Shown: positions 9,110-18,234, counted from the stretch's first letter. The stretch is 64,000 nt of DNA from Bacteroidota bacterium (GCA_023386965.1 JAEWIR010000032.1:55337-119336), one strand, 5' to 3'. A program made the numbers and translations. Notes: generated by a model not told the origin, from the letters alone.

Positions 9110-12100
9110 ATGAAAAAAATCCAGAACATCCTTATCAATACCCGTACAATGGCAGTCCTGATGCTGGTATACGCGGCTGCGATGGGATATGCCACCTTCC
9201 TTGAAAATGATTACGGAACACCTACTGCAAAAGCGCTCATCTATGAAGCCAAATGGTTTGAGCTGGTGATGTTTCTTCTGATCCTTAACTTCATAGGAAA
9301 TATTTCCCGCTACCGCCTTTGGAAACGTGAAAAATGGCCGGTGCTGATCTTTCACCTCTCCTTTGTATTGCTGTTCATTGGGGGTGCAATTACACGCTAT
9401 ATTAGTTATGAAGGAATTATGCATATCCGTGAGGGCGATACTTCCAATGAGATTGTTACTGATAAGCATTTCCTGAAAATCCAGATAGAAGACAAGGGAG
9501 ATGTACTGCGTTATCAGGACATTCCCTATTTAATGTCACCCCTCAACAAGAACCTCAAAGCTTCCTATAACTTCCACGACCAGAAAATATCTGTTAAGAC
9601 CATTGACTTTGTGCAGCGTAAGAAAGACAGTCTTGTTGCTGATGCCAATGGCCTGGAATACCTGCATTTTGTATCGGCAGGAGAAAAGGGCAGGGTTAAC
9701 TATTACCTGAAACCAGGTGAAAGCAAATCACTCGGCGGTACACTTGTTAGTTATAACCGTCCCATAGACGGTGCCATTGAGTTTAAAAGCGAGAACGGAA
9801 AATTGTTTATTAAAACACCCGTGGACGCAAACTATATGGTTATGGCAACGCAGGACAGCGGAAATGTAAAGCAGAATGTGTACGAACCGCTGGCACTCAG
9901 AAGCCTCTACACCATCAACGATATCCGCATAGTTGTACCGGAAGGCCTGAAGAAAGGCAAACTGATGGCTTTTGAAGGTGATAAGAAGAAGGATCAGTCT
10001 CTACCCGATGCGCTGACAATGGAAGTGCAGGGACCCAAAACCAAACAGACCGTAGAACTGGTTGTAGAACGGGGTAATCCAAATCTCTTCAAACAGATCT
10101 CAATAGACGGGCTGAACATCATGCTGGGCTTCGGTCCGAAAGTGTATACCACGCCTTTCGCACTGCGTCTGGAAGATTTCGTAATGGAAACCTATCCCGG
10201 AAGTTCTTCGCCAAGTGCTTACGAAAGCCACGTTACCATCATTGACGAAGGCAAGGAAACCCCTTACAAAATTTATATGAATAATGTACTTAACCATAAG
10301 GGTTACCGTTTTTTCCAGGCCAGTTTTGATGAGGACAGACAGGGTACAGTACTTTCCGTTAATCATGACTTCTGGGGAACTCTTATCACTTATATAGGTT
10401 ATTTCTTCCTTTTCACGGCGATGTTTGTCATCTTCTTCTGGAAGGGAACCCATTTCTGGAAACTCAATAAAATGCTGAAGAACATTAACAAAACCCGTAC
10501 AGCCAGTGCTGTGGCGCTTTTCATTATGTTGGGTCTCAATGCCCAAAAAATAGAGACACACGGTACCTCCGACGGTAGCCGGGAAAGGGTACAGGTACAG
10601 CATTCGGCAGACGACGGCCACAACCATGCACCCGGGGAAACCCATGCAGGAACAGCTCCCGCGCCGGAACAGCCGTCTCAGAATTCTGTGGCGCGCTCAT
10701 TCAGCACGATGAAGATGATCAGCGCAGATGAGGCTATCGCCAAAACCCGAATCTCCCGGGAACATGCCGAGAAATTTGCCTATCTCCTGGTGCAGAATTA
10801 TGACGGCCGGATTGTTCCTATGAGCACACAGGCTACTGACGTTCTCAGGAAACTTTATAAAAAAGATAAATTTAAAGGCACAGGAGATAACTACCTGACA
10901 GCTGAACAGTGGTTCCTGTCTGTAAATACAGACACGCCAAGCTGGACCATGGTGCCGCTGATCAAAATTGGCAGCAAAGGTGGCGAAGAACTTAAAAGAA
11001 AGACCAAAGCCAATGAGGACGGATACGCCAGTCTGATGAGCCTGTTCCCATCCGACGCAACCGGGAACTTAAAATATGTTCTGGAGGAAGATTATAATCT
11101 GGCGTTCCGGAAAAAACCAGCCGAGCAAAGTAATTATGACAAGGAGGTAATTGCCGTAAACGAGCGTGTCCAGATTTTCAATGAATTCTTCAGCGGGCAG
11201 TTTATGAGAATTGTTCCCGTAAAGAATGATCCCAACTCCACCTGGCACTCCTGGCTGGACCAGAACTTTGAACCGGATATGGAAAGCCAGAAAGTGATGG
11301 GACCTTATTTTGCGGCGGTCGTTGCGGCACAGCAAAGCGGTAACTGGTCTCAGGCCGATGCTGAACTCAAGAAATTAAGCGATTACCAGCAGAACTGGGG
11401 AAAAAATGTAGTTCCTGCCAGATCCAAGGTGGACCTGGAAGTTTTCATGACCAAAGTGGATATTAATTTCCGTCTCCTGATCTTTTATACTTTTATCGCG
11501 CTCATTCTGGTCGTTCTCGGTTTTGTGCATTTGTTCCGACCGGGCCGCGTACTGGATAAGATTATAAAAACAGTACTTATTATCGGTCTTATAGGTTGGG
11601 TGCTTCAGTTACTTGGTCTTATGGGAAGATGGTATATTTCCGGACACGCTCCGTGGAGTAACGGGTATGAGGCCATCGTATTTATTTCATGGGTAGGAAT
11701 TACCTCCGGACTGGTTCTCTACAGGAATTCCAATGCACTTATTCCGGCAGCCGGATTTACAGTGGCCGTAATTATGATGGGATTTGCACACGGAGGTTCC
11801 GCGCTGGATCCACAGATCACACCACTTGTGCCTGTACTAAAATCGTACTGGCTTATCATTCACGTGGCAATTATAACGTCGAGTTATGGTTTCTTCGGTT
11901 TGTCCTTTGTAATTGCGATGATTTGTTTGATCTTTTACATCCTGGCCCGTAAGAAAGATTTCAAAGCACACAACGACCGAAGTCTGAAAGAACTGACGAT
12001 AGTTTCGGAGATGTCTCTTACCATAGGACTTTATGCCCTTACCATCGGAACCTTTATGGGCGGTATCTGGGCCAATGAAAGCTGGGGACGTTACTGGAGC

Positions 12101-12400
12101 TGGGACCCAAAGGAAACGTGGGCTTTCATTTCGGTAATGGTTTACGCTTTTGTACTGCACATGCGTCTGGTTCCTGGTTTGAGAAGCCGTTGGGCTTACC
12201 ATGTAGCCACCATGTTTGCAATTTCAAGTATAGTAATGACTTATTTTGGAGTGAATTATTACCTGAGCGGTCTTCATTCCTATGCAGCGGGAGATCCGAT
12301 TCCCGTTCCGGCCTGGGTTTATATAGGATCGGGAGGAATGCTGCTGCTTGCTCTGGTTTCCTATCTGAAATTCAGGACTTTTGATAAGTCAAAGAGATAA
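9110..12400 (+). CDS. ccsBA: fused cytochrome c synthase CcsB(ResB)-CcsA
   Basis: 1096 residues. The N-terminal ResB/CcsB half has transmembrane helices near residues 10-30, 45-65 and 82-100, a large periplasmic domain, and a further helix near 425-445. The C-terminal CcsA half is polytopic (from about residue 780) and carries the heme-binding WWD motif WGRYWSWDPKETW near residues 990-1002. The fused System II enzyme exports heme and attaches it to CXXCH cytochromes. The connecting periplasmic segment holds a histidine-rich stretch near residues 480-510, whose role is unclear. Monocistronic, with its own promoter and terminator. Confidence 0.93.
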   Translation: MKKIQNILINTRTMAVLMLVYAAAMGYATFLENDYGTPTAKALIYEAKWFELVMFLLILNFIGNISRYRLWKREKWPVLIFHLSFVLLFIGGAITRYISYEGIMHIREGDTSNEIVTDKHFLKIQIEDKGDVLRYQDIPYLMSPLNKNLKASYNFHDQKISVKTIDFVQRKKDSLVADANGLEYLHFVSAGEKGRVNYYLKPGESKSLGGTLVSYNRPIDGAIEFKSENGKLFIKTPVDANYMVMATQDSGNVKQNVYEPLALRSLYTINDIRIVVPEGLKKGKLMAFEGDKKKDQSLPDALTMEVQGPKTKQTVELVVERGNPNLFKQISIDGLNIMLGFGPKVYTTPFALRLEDFVMETYPGSSSPSAYESHVTIIDEGKETPYKIYMNNVLNHKGYRFFQASFDEDRQGTVLSVNHDFWGTLITYIGYFFLFTAMFVIFFWKGTHFWKLNKMLKNINKTRTASAVALFIMLGLNAQKIETHGTSDGSRERVQVQHSADDGHNHAPGETHAGTAPAPEQPSQNSVARSFSTMKMISADEAIAKTRISREHAEKFAYLLVQNYDGRIVPMSTQATDVLRKLYKKDKFKGTGDNYLTAEQWFLSVNTDTPSWTMVPLIKIGSKGGEELKRKTKANEDGYASLMSLFPSDATGNLKYVLEEDYNLAFRKKPAEQSNYDKEVIAVNERVQIFNEFFSGQFMRIVPVKNDPNSTWHSWLDQNFEPDMESQKVMGPYFAAVVAAQQSGNWSQADAELKKLSDYQQNWGKNVVPARSKVDLEVFMTKVDINFRLLIFYTFIALILVVLGFVHLFRPGRVLDKIIKTVLIIGLIGWVLQLLGLMGRWYISGHAPWSNGYEAIVFISWVGITSGLVLYRNSNALIPAAGFTVAVIMMGFAHGGSALDPQITPLVPVLKSYWLIIHVAIITSSYGFFGLSFVIAMICLIFYILARKKDFKAHNDRSLKELTIVSEMSLTIGLYALTIGTFMGGIWANESWGRYWSWDPKETWAFISVMVYAFVLHMRLVPGLRSRWAYHVATMFAISSIVMTYFGVNYYLSGLHSYAAGDPIPVPAWVYIGSGGMLLLALVSYLKFRTFDKSKR

Positions 12401-12421
12401 TAAGATCATTTTAAATACAAC

Positions 12422-12454
12422 AGAAGGACCCACCTAAGGTCCTTCTTTTTTTTT
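12422..12454 (+). terminator. intrinsic terminator of ccsBA
   Basis: A 9-bp stem (12422-12430 with 12438-12446) is followed by a run of nine T, a textbook Rho-independent terminator. Confidence 0.85.
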
Positions 12455-12506
12455 GGATGATTTCTTCAGACTCAGAATCTGTGGTGCAATCATTTTATAA
12501 TGCGAC

Positions 12507-12540
12507 AAAAAAGGCTGTCACACCCGCGTGCGACAGCCTT
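12507..12540 (-). terminator. intrinsic terminator of the acyl-CoA dehydrogenase gene
   Basis: A 9-bp stem (12511-12519 with 12532-12540) with a partly paired loop is followed on the minus strand by six T (complement of 12507-12512). Confidence 0.8.
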
Positions 12541-12565
12541 GCCTTATGCTCTGTTTGCTGTTTTC

Positions 12566-13747
12566 CTAGGAAAAAGCATTGAATCCCGTAATGTCCAGGC
12601 CTGTAATCAGCAGATGAACATCGTGTGTTCCTTCATAAGTGATTACCGATTCCAGGTTGGCAGCGTGGCGCATCATCGGGAACTCACCCATAATTCCCAT
12701 TCCACCCAGGATCTGACGGCTCTCGCGTGCGATTTCAATAGCCATTTTCACATTATTTCTTTTGGCCATGGAAATCTGTGCCGGTGTTGCTTTATGGTCG
12801 TTTTTCAAATTACCCAGTTGGAGACAGAGAAGCTGTGCCTTAGTAATTTCAGTAAGAAATTCAGCCAGTTTCTTCTGCTGCAGCTGGAATCCGCCAATCG
12901 GCTTACCAAACTGCTTTCTTTCTTTGGAATATTGAAGTGCCGTGCAGTAGCAGTCTATTGCAGCGCCAATTACTCCCCAGGAAATACCGTAGCGTGCAGA
13001 ATTCAGGCAGGAAAGTGGCCCTTTTAGGCCTGTAACATTCGGCAGCAGGTTTTCTTTTGGTACCTTAACGTTATTGAATACAAGTTCACCCGTTTTCGAG
13101 GCCCGCAAACTCCATTTATTGTGAGTTTCAGGTGTAGTAAATCCTTCAAAGCCTCTTTCAACTATAAGACCCTGAACTTTTCCGTCTTCATTTTTAGCCC
13201 AAACCACCGCGAGGTCACAAAGTGGTGCGTTGGTAATCCACATTTTGGCACCGTTCAGCAAATAGTGGTCACCATTGTCCTTGAAATAGGTTTCCATGGA
13301 GCCCGGATCGGATCCGTGATTGGGTTCTGTAAGTCCGAAGGCACCGATTAATTCTCCCTTGGCCAATCCCGGCAGAAATTTTTTCTTTTGCTCTTCGGAA
13401 CCGAATTCGTTAATCGGAAACATCACCAACGAACTCTGAACAGAAGCAGCGGAGCGTACGGCTGAATCGCCGCGTTCCAGTTCCTGCATAATGAGACCAT
13501 AGGAAATCTGGTCCAGACCGGAACCACCATATTCTTCCGGAATATAAGGCCCCAGTGCCCCAATCGCTCCCAATTCCTTCATCAGGTTGGGGATATCAGT
13601 ATGGTTTTGTGCCGCATCATCAATTTTTGGCATTACGAAACTCTCCACCCAATCGCGAACCGACTGTCTTATCAGTTTGTGCTCATCTGTGAGCATGCTG
13701 TCCATTAAGAAATAGTCCGGAATAGTGGTAAGCGGGTAGTATGACAT
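12566..13747 (-). CDS. acyl-CoA dehydrogenase, glutaryl-CoA dehydrogenase type
   Basis: 393 residues with the three-part ACAD fold: an N-terminal helical domain, FAD/substrate segment GAFGLTEPNHGSDPGSM near residue 137, and a C-terminal helical domain with LGGMGIMGEFPMMR. The catalytic glutamate lies in the context TYEGTHDVHLL near residue 376. That arrangement is characteristic of glutaryl-CoA dehydrogenases rather than straight-chain ACADs. It would oxidise glutaryl-CoA to crotonyl-CoA in lysine/tryptophan breakdown. Substrate is inferred from motif resemblance only. It is monocistronic on the minus strand and diverges from the M28 remnant. Confidence 0.85.
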   Translation of the reverse strand: MSYYPLTTIPDYFLMDSMLTDEHKLIRQSVRDWVESFVMPKIDDAAQNHTDIPNLMKELGAIGALGPYIPEEYGGSGLDQISYGLIMQELERGDSAVRSAASVQSSLVMFPINEFGSEEQKKKFLPGLAKGELIGAFGLTEPNHGSDPGSMETYFKDNGDHYLLNGAKMWITNAPLCDLAVVWAKNEDGKVQGLIVERGFEGFTTPETHNKWSLRASKTGELVFNNVKVPKENLLPNVTGLKGPLSCLNSARYGISWGVIGAAIDCYCTALQYSKERKQFGKPIGGFQLQQKKLAEFLTEITKAQLLCLQLGNLKNDHKATPAQISMAKRNNVKMAIEIARESRQILGGMGIMGEFPMMRHAANLESVITYEGTHDVHLLITGLDITGFNAFS

Positions 13748-13814
13748 AATTTTTTTTGATTTTGCTAAAATTAAGATTTTTCGCCTACGTGAGGAAATAT
13801 TTCAGGTTGAATAA

Positions 13815-14426
13815 TTTTCTCCCGAATCCCGCTTAAGAGATTCTGCATTTTTGCTACCCATTCCGCAGCTTGCAAGGTATATTAAAGAAACTGGTGAGCA
13901 GTATGTGCCCGGTATTGACATTAAACTCATCTACCGTAATGACCGTTTTCTGCGGGGCGGAGATCATACACCTTTTGTAAATAACGGATTTACCGCCGTG
14001 CGCCTAACTGATTATTATGAAAACTATGACCATCAGCACCAGGACGTCCGGTTGCAGGATGGCAGGCAGTTTGGAGACCTCATTGAATTTATGGACTTCG
14101 GTTATCTAAAAACGAATACCTCCGTGAATATAGCCGTTTTGGCAAATCTTGCCAAAGCTCCGGCAAAACCACAAAATGTACTGATGGACGTTAGCGAGTT
14201 AACCAATAATACAAAACTGCGCTGGGAAAAACCAGTTGCCGGGAATGTGAAGGGCTATTATATCCTGATACGTGAAACCGACAGTCCGGTCTGTACGCAG
14301 AAGATATTTACCGGTGAAACATCGGCAACCCTACCTTTTTCCAAGGATAATTTCCTGTTCGCGGTTCAGAGCGTTTCTGAATCAGGTAATCTTAGCCTGC
14401 CGGTAATTCCTAAGGTTTCCAGATAA
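13815..14426 (+). pseudogene. 5'-truncated M28-family aminopeptidase remnant
   Basis: The frame is open from just after a stop at 13812 to 14426 with no ATG before the conserved part; only a TTG at 13851 could serve as a start. From about 13860 the product reads QLARYIKETGE...YRNDRFLRGGDH...YDHQHQD, the C-terminal third of secreted M28 zinc peptidases. A fibronectin-III-like tail follows (about residues 110-190). The signal peptide and the N-terminal metal-binding residues are missing and only the last zinc-ligand region (near HQHQD) remains, so it should not be an active peptidase. The gene upstream is a complete, unrelated minus-strand gene, so the 5' part was deleted. Confidence 0.75.
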
Positions 14427-14453
14427 AAAAATCCGTTCGGTGAGGAACGGATT
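14424..14453 (-). terminator. intrinsic terminator of fabI
   Basis: A 9-bp stem (14430-14438 with 14445-14453) is followed on the minus strand by seven T (complement of the A run at 14425-14431). It also overlaps the 3' end of the M28 remnant on the other strand. Confidence 0.75.
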
Positions 14454-14474
14454 CATATTAGTGTACTGAATATC

Positions 14475-15296
14475 TTATTCAGGTGCGTTCATGTCATATT
14501 TGTTAACTACTTTCTGCGAGACTCCTGTATTGCTGAAACCACCGTCGTGGAAGAGATTCTGCATCGTAACCATTTTTGTCAGGTCACTGAACATGGATAC
14601 ACAGTAGTTGGCGCACTGTTCTGCGGATGCATTGCCAAGCGGCGACATATCATCAGCGTATCCGAAGAAGCCACCGAAACCTTTCACACCACTGCCAGCT
14701 GTCGTCATAGTGGGCGACTGCGAAATGGTATTTACACGTACTTTTGCCTTTTCGCCCCAATAATAGCCAAATGTTCTGGCAATACTTTCCAGGTAAGCTT
14801 TGTTATCGGACATATCATTATAATCAGGAAAAGTTCTCTGGGCAGCGATATAGCTCAGGGCCAGAATGGAACCCCATTCGTTCATACAGTCTTTTTCCCA
14901 GGCCACGCGCATTACTTTGTGGAAGGAAACTGCGGAAATATCCCAGCCTTTTTCCAGCCAGTCGTAGTTCATTTCCGTATAATGCTTGCCTTTTCTTACG
15001 TTCACGGACATACCAATGGAATGCAGGATAAAGTCGATTTTACCAAACTTTTCAATGGCTGCATCAAAGAGTTTTCCAAGGTCATCTACTGAAGTAGCAT
15101 CGGCACCAATGACCTCAGAACCGGTTTTTTCTGCAAGTTCGTTCAGCTCACCCATGCGCAGGGCGATAGGAGCATTGGACAGAATAAATTCAGCACCTTC
15201 CTCATGACATTTTTCAGCAACCTTCCAGGCGATGGACTGGTTATTCAGCGCGCCGAAAATAATCCCCTTTTTTCCTTTTAATAATCCGTATGACAT
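14475..15296 (-). CDS. fabI: enoyl-[acyl-carrier-protein] reductase
   Basis: 273 residues. SDR fold with the FabI-type cofactor loop GALNNQSIAWKVA (residues 15-27). The divergent active site PDYNDMSDNKAYLES supplies the Tyr-x6-Lys pair, the spacing that separates FabI from classical Tyr-x3-Lys SDRs. The QSPTMTTAGSGVKGF segment is the substrate-binding loop. It carries out the last reduction of each fatty-acid elongation cycle with NAD(P)H. Single-gene unit with its own terminator and a TACTTTTG box about 20 bases before the start. Confidence 0.95.
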   Translation of the reverse strand: MSYGLLKGKKGIIFGALNNQSIAWKVAEKCHEEGAEFILSNAPIALRMGELNELAEKTGSEVIGADATSVDDLGKLFDAAIEKFGKIDFILHSIGMSVNVRKGKHYTEMNYDWLEKGWDISAVSFHKVMRVAWEKDCMNEWGSILALSYIAAQRTFPDYNDMSDNKAYLESIARTFGYYWGEKAKVRVNTISQSPTMTTAGSGVKGFGGFFGYADDMSPLGNASAEQCANYCVSMFSDLTKMVTMQNLFHDGGFSNTGVSQKVVNKYDMNAPE

Positions 15297-15314
15297 AATT
15301 TATTTTTTGATTAA

Positions 15315-15322
15315 CAAAAGTA
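15315..15322 (-). promoter_or_regulatory. -7 box (TACTTTTG) for fabI
   Basis: Matches TAnnTTTG on the minus strand, 18 bases upstream of the fabI ATG. No -33 element recognised. Confidence 0.4.
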
Positions 15323-15344
15323 AGAAATTAATTGTTCGGGGCAT

Positions 15345-15374
15345 AAAAAAGAGAGCCGAATTACTTCGGCTCTC
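15345..15374 (-). terminator. intrinsic terminator of the LEA-like gene
   Basis: A perfect 10-bp stem (15351-15360 with 15365-15374), TTAC loop, then T6 on the minus strand (complement of 15345-15350). Confidence 0.8.
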
Positions 15375-15386
15375 TGTCTTAACTGA

Positions 15387-15698
15387 TTATCTTGTTGTAT
15401 CCCTCCAGGTATCTCTGGTGGTATCTGCAGCGTCATCGGCTGCATCTTTTGTGTCTTCCCAGGCCTCCTCTGTCCAGTCTTTTGTTTTTTCCCATGCGCT
15501 GGAAACTGCATCTTTAGTATCTTCCCACGCATCCTGAACATTATCTTTGGCTCTCTCCATCCAGCCTTCAGCAGTAGCTTCTCTGTTGTTACGCTTTTGC
15601 TCGCGGATGTAGTCCTTAGCTCTGTCTGCATAATCATTTACGGTCCACTTTGCATTGTTAACTGCGTGTTCTGCTTTGTTGTAATCTTGATTGTCCAT
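15387..15698 (-). CDS. small LEA-like/apolipoprotein-like hydrophilic repeat protein
   Basis: 103 residues, no signal peptide and no hydrophobic segment. The C-terminal half is built of degenerate 11-residue units of the type AWEDTKDAVSS / AWEKTKDWTEE / AWEDTKDAADD, with tryptophans spaced 11 apart. Such hendecad repeats predict an amphipathic helix like late-embryogenesis-abundant (group 3) or YtjA/CsbD-like stress proteins. The name is a structural analogy; I do not recognise the family with confidence. It has its own terminator and a long AT-rich upstream region, suggesting separate, perhaps stress-dependent expression. Confidence 0.75.
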   Translation of the reverse strand: MDNQDYNKAEHAVNNAKWTVNDYADRAKDYIREQKRNNREATAEGWMERAKDNVQDAWEDTKDAVSSAWEKTKDWTEEAWEDTKDAADDAADTTRDTWRDTTR

Positions 15699-15911
15699 TT
15701 TTTGATTTTTTTTAAATTAATAATTGTGATTTGGTATTTCTGATACAACAATTAATATTCCGAACTTCGTTAATATTATGTTAAACCCATTTAACCTTAA
15801 TATTTCTTCTTTACAAGATTAAAATCATTTTGCGGGATCAGGATATTAAATGAAGATATTGTTTACATTTACTCCTACAGCCGAATTAATTTCAGCATGC
15901 CTGCAATTTAA

Positions 15912-16487
15912 ATGAGCAAAATGAACAGTATAGAAATAAAGCGATGTCCCTGGTGTGAGAAAGATGAACTTTACAGAACTTACCATGATGAGGAATGGGG
16001 GAAGCCAGTGTATGAAGACGATATTATATTTGAATTCCTGGTGCTCGAAAGTTTCCAGGCGGGACTTTCCTGGTACACCATTCTCAAGAAACGTGAAAAT
16101 TTCAGGAAAGCTTTTGATGACTTTGATTACCGGAGAATCGCACTTTATGATGAAGCGAAGGTTGCGGGTCTGATGTCGGATACAGGCATTGTGCGTAACA
16201 GGCTAAAAATTGAGGCCACTGTTAATAATGCCCGGCGTTTTCTGGAAGTTCAGCAGGAATTCGGAACTTTTTCGGAATACGTCTGGAGTTTTGTAGACGG
16301 AACACCGGTCATCAACAGACCCGTTACACTTTCTGATGTCCCCGCTACGAGTGCCGTTTCAGATGCTCTTGCCAAAGATTTGAAGAAACGTGGATTTAAA
16401 TTCTTAGGTTCTACCGTGATGTATGCGCATATGCAGGCTACCGGAATGGTAGATGATCATCTGGTGGACTGTCATTTCAAAAAATAA
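15912..16487 (+). CDS. tag: DNA-3-methyladenine glycosylase I
   Basis: 191 residues, the normal Tag length. RCPWC...TYHDEEWG at the N-terminus and DDHLVDCH at the C-terminus supply the Cys/His zinc-snap ligands of the Tag family. The segment FEFLVLESFQAGLSWYTILKKRENFR is the diagnostic core of the helix-hairpin-helix fold. It excises 3-methyladenine from alkylated DNA. The start could be 15912 or the ATG at 15921; both keep all motifs. Monocistronic. Confidence 0.95.
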   Translation: MSKMNSIEIKRCPWCEKDELYRTYHDEEWGKPVYEDDIIFEFLVLESFQAGLSWYTILKKRENFRKAFDDFDYRRIALYDEAKVAGLMSDTGIVRNRLKIEATVNNARRFLEVQQEFGTFSEYVWSFVDGTPVINRPVTLSDVPATSAVSDALAKDLKKRGFKFLGSTVMYAHMQATGMVDDHLVDCHFKK

Positions 16488-16510
16488 GTTGCACCGTACC
16501 TTTTTATTAT

Positions 16511-16532
16511 TAGATTTGTTTAAATAACAAAT
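16511..16532 (+). promoter_or_regulatory. TAGATTTG box with overlapping 7-bp inverted repeat upstream of the secreted-paralogue pair
   Basis: TAGATTTG (16511-16518) matches the -7 consensus and overlaps a perfect inverted repeat (16514-16520 with 16526-16532, 5-base spacer) ending just before the ATG at 16535. It could be a promoter with a leader hairpin or an operator. Confidence 0.35.
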
Positions 16533-16534
16533 TT

Positions 16535-17353
16535 ATGAAGAGAATTTTACTGAGCCTCATCCTTATCGGGACACTATCGTCACTGTCTGCGCAAAAAAGT
16601 GACAGCGAAATTTACTCGCGTGCGGTATTTACAATGAATGATGGATCTGAAAAACCGGTATTGTTCTATAGGTATACTTATCCCACGCAAAGCCTATATA
16701 CTTATATGGAAGGTTCGGATATCCATAATTTCGAATATAAACTTGATGCAGAAAGTAAAATACTGAAGATAAATGCTAAAGAAGTTAAGAAGGTAAAATT
16801 CCTGGATGAGTACGAAGACGAAAAACTGGGATTGGAGCGTTTGCAGCTAAAGGCGGTGAATGTAAACGGCGAAATTGTTGATAAGGCCTATGATTCCTGG
16901 CAGCCACTGCTGTATGACGGGAAAATAAAGATTTATGGCTCCACCTCATATAACTGTACTAACAATGCATGTTCCTATGCAAATACCCGGATTTATATCA
17001 GAAATGCTAAAGATGATTTTGCTATTATGCCCATTGATTATGATCGCCTGAACCTCTTTAATATGGGCAAAGTAGACGAAAAAATGGTAGAAGCCTTCAG
17101 AATGGTCGGTGGCGGCTGTGCCGACTTTAATATTTATCTGGAGTCTTTACAAAATAAACTTCGGGATCGTGAGTTTCGCAAACAGTACAGTCAGGAATGG
17201 CTGGCCATTTTTAGAAAGAGCATGAAGGATGGACGAGCAAGAAGGAAGGGGAATGCCACTACAAATAATACCATCGCCGAAAATATGATGGAGTTTTATA
17301 TGAAAATGTATACGGGGATTGTATTCGAGTATGAGAAAAACTGTAAACATTAA
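16535..17353 (+). CDS. secreted protein of unknown function, tandem paralogue 1
   Basis: 272 residues with a signal peptide (MKRILLSLILIGTLSSLSAQ). The mature protein begins with a beta-rich part containing FTMNDGS and has KIYGSTSYNCTNNACSYAN near residue 135 and AFRMVGGGCADFNIYLES near residue 190, then a basic helical tail. The next gene has the same order of motifs (YGS-x4-C-x4-C and AFRMVGG-x-C-x2-FN-x-YL), so the two are duplicates. The conserved cysteines suggest disulfides in the periplasm or outside the cell. I do not recognise the family. Confidence 0.8.
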   Translation: MKRILLSLILIGTLSSLSAQKSDSEIYSRAVFTMNDGSEKPVLFYRYTYPTQSLYTYMEGSDIHNFEYKLDAESKILKINAKEVKKVKFLDEYEDEKLGLERLQLKAVNVNGEIVDKAYDSWQPLLYDGKIKIYGSTSYNCTNNACSYANTRIYIRNAKDDFAIMPIDYDRLNLFNMGKVDEKMVEAFRMVGGGCADFNIYLESLQNKLRDREFRKQYSQEWLAIFRKSMKDGRARRKGNATTNNTIAENMMEFYMKMYTGIVFEYEKNCKH

Positions 17354-17388
17354 TTTAATTTAGAAAAATAACTATATATTAGATAAAC

Positions 17389-18198
17389 ATGAAGAAAATT
17401 TTACTCATAAGTTCCATGCTTTTGGTCTCCTCCAACCTCTCCGCGCAGTATGCGGACAAGAAGGATTATATCGCCGAGTTTGCCATGGAGGACGGAAGCA
17501 CGGTACGGGGTCATTTTATAGCTGAAGTAACCCGCTCGACCTCAATGGGAGGTTTCATTTTAAGCAACAGAATCTCTGCATTTCAGTATGCCGACATGGA
17601 AACTAAAAAAAGGAGCAGGCTGAACTCCCGTGATGTCAAAAAAATCGTTTATTACAACGGCGCCGATATAGCTAAAGTTCAGGAAAAGATTCAGGTGAAG
17701 CAGGTGACCAATAACTTTAAACTAAGCGCTGAAACCGATGAGGAGTTTGAGTTCCTGCTTCGTGACGGCAAGATTCAGCTTTACGGTTCCAATGTCTTTC
17801 GGTGCGAAGATATGTCGTGCTACTACACGCACAGCAATTTTTATCTTAAAAAAAGCGCCGATCCCTATGCAGTACTCGCTGTAAAACCTAAAAGTCAGAT
17901 CAGTTTCAAATTGGGTTCGTCCATTGAAAATACGGTCGATGCATTCAGGATGGTTGGAGGCAAGTGTGCCGCCTTCAATGACTACCTTGATTTCTTTGAC
18001 AAGACAGTGATAAAGGAGCAGCAGTTGGATAAGAAACTGCAGAAGGACTATCAGGTGATATTCAAGGAAACAATGAAGGAATTGGCTGCCAAGAAACAGA
18101 CCCGTAATCTTTTTGATGAAGTTGCAGGCAGGGTGCAGGCCCGTCAGATGGAGGTGTTTCTCGGGATTTTAGGTGAATACGAAAAATCATGTCCCTAA
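17389..18198 (+). CDS. secreted protein of unknown function, tandem paralogue 2
   Basis: 269 residues with a signal peptide (MKKILLISSMLLVSSNLSAQ). It shares the FAMEDGS, LYGSNVFRCEDMSCYY and AFRMVGGKCAAFNDYL blocks with the preceding gene, 36 bases upstream on the same strand, but overall divergence is high, so the duplication is old. Four cysteines occupy matching positions in both. The C-terminus is charged and helical. Probably co-transcribed with its paralogue; a strong hairpin follows. Function unknown. Confidence 0.8.
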   Translation: MKKILLISSMLLVSSNLSAQYADKKDYIAEFAMEDGSTVRGHFIAEVTRSTSMGGFILSNRISAFQYADMETKKRSRLNSRDVKKIVYYNGADIAKVQEKIQVKQVTNNFKLSAETDEEFEFLLRDGKIQLYGSNVFRCEDMSCYYTHSNFYLKKSADPYAVLAVKPKSQISFKLGSSIENTVDAFRMVGGKCAAFNDYLDFFDKTVIKEQQLDKKLQKDYQVIFKETMKELAAKKQTRNLFDEVAGRVQARQMEVFLGILGEYEKSCP

Positions 18199-18202
18199 AG
18201 AG

Positions 18203-18232
18203 AAAGAGGATTTCAATTTTGAAATCCTCTTT
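18203..18232. terminator. bidirectional terminator between convergent genes
   Basis: A perfect 12-bp stem (18203-18214 with 18221-18232) with loop AATTTT; T-rich on both sides, three bases before the stop of the minus-strand phosphorylase gene. Confidence 0.75.
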
Positions 18233-18234
18233 TA

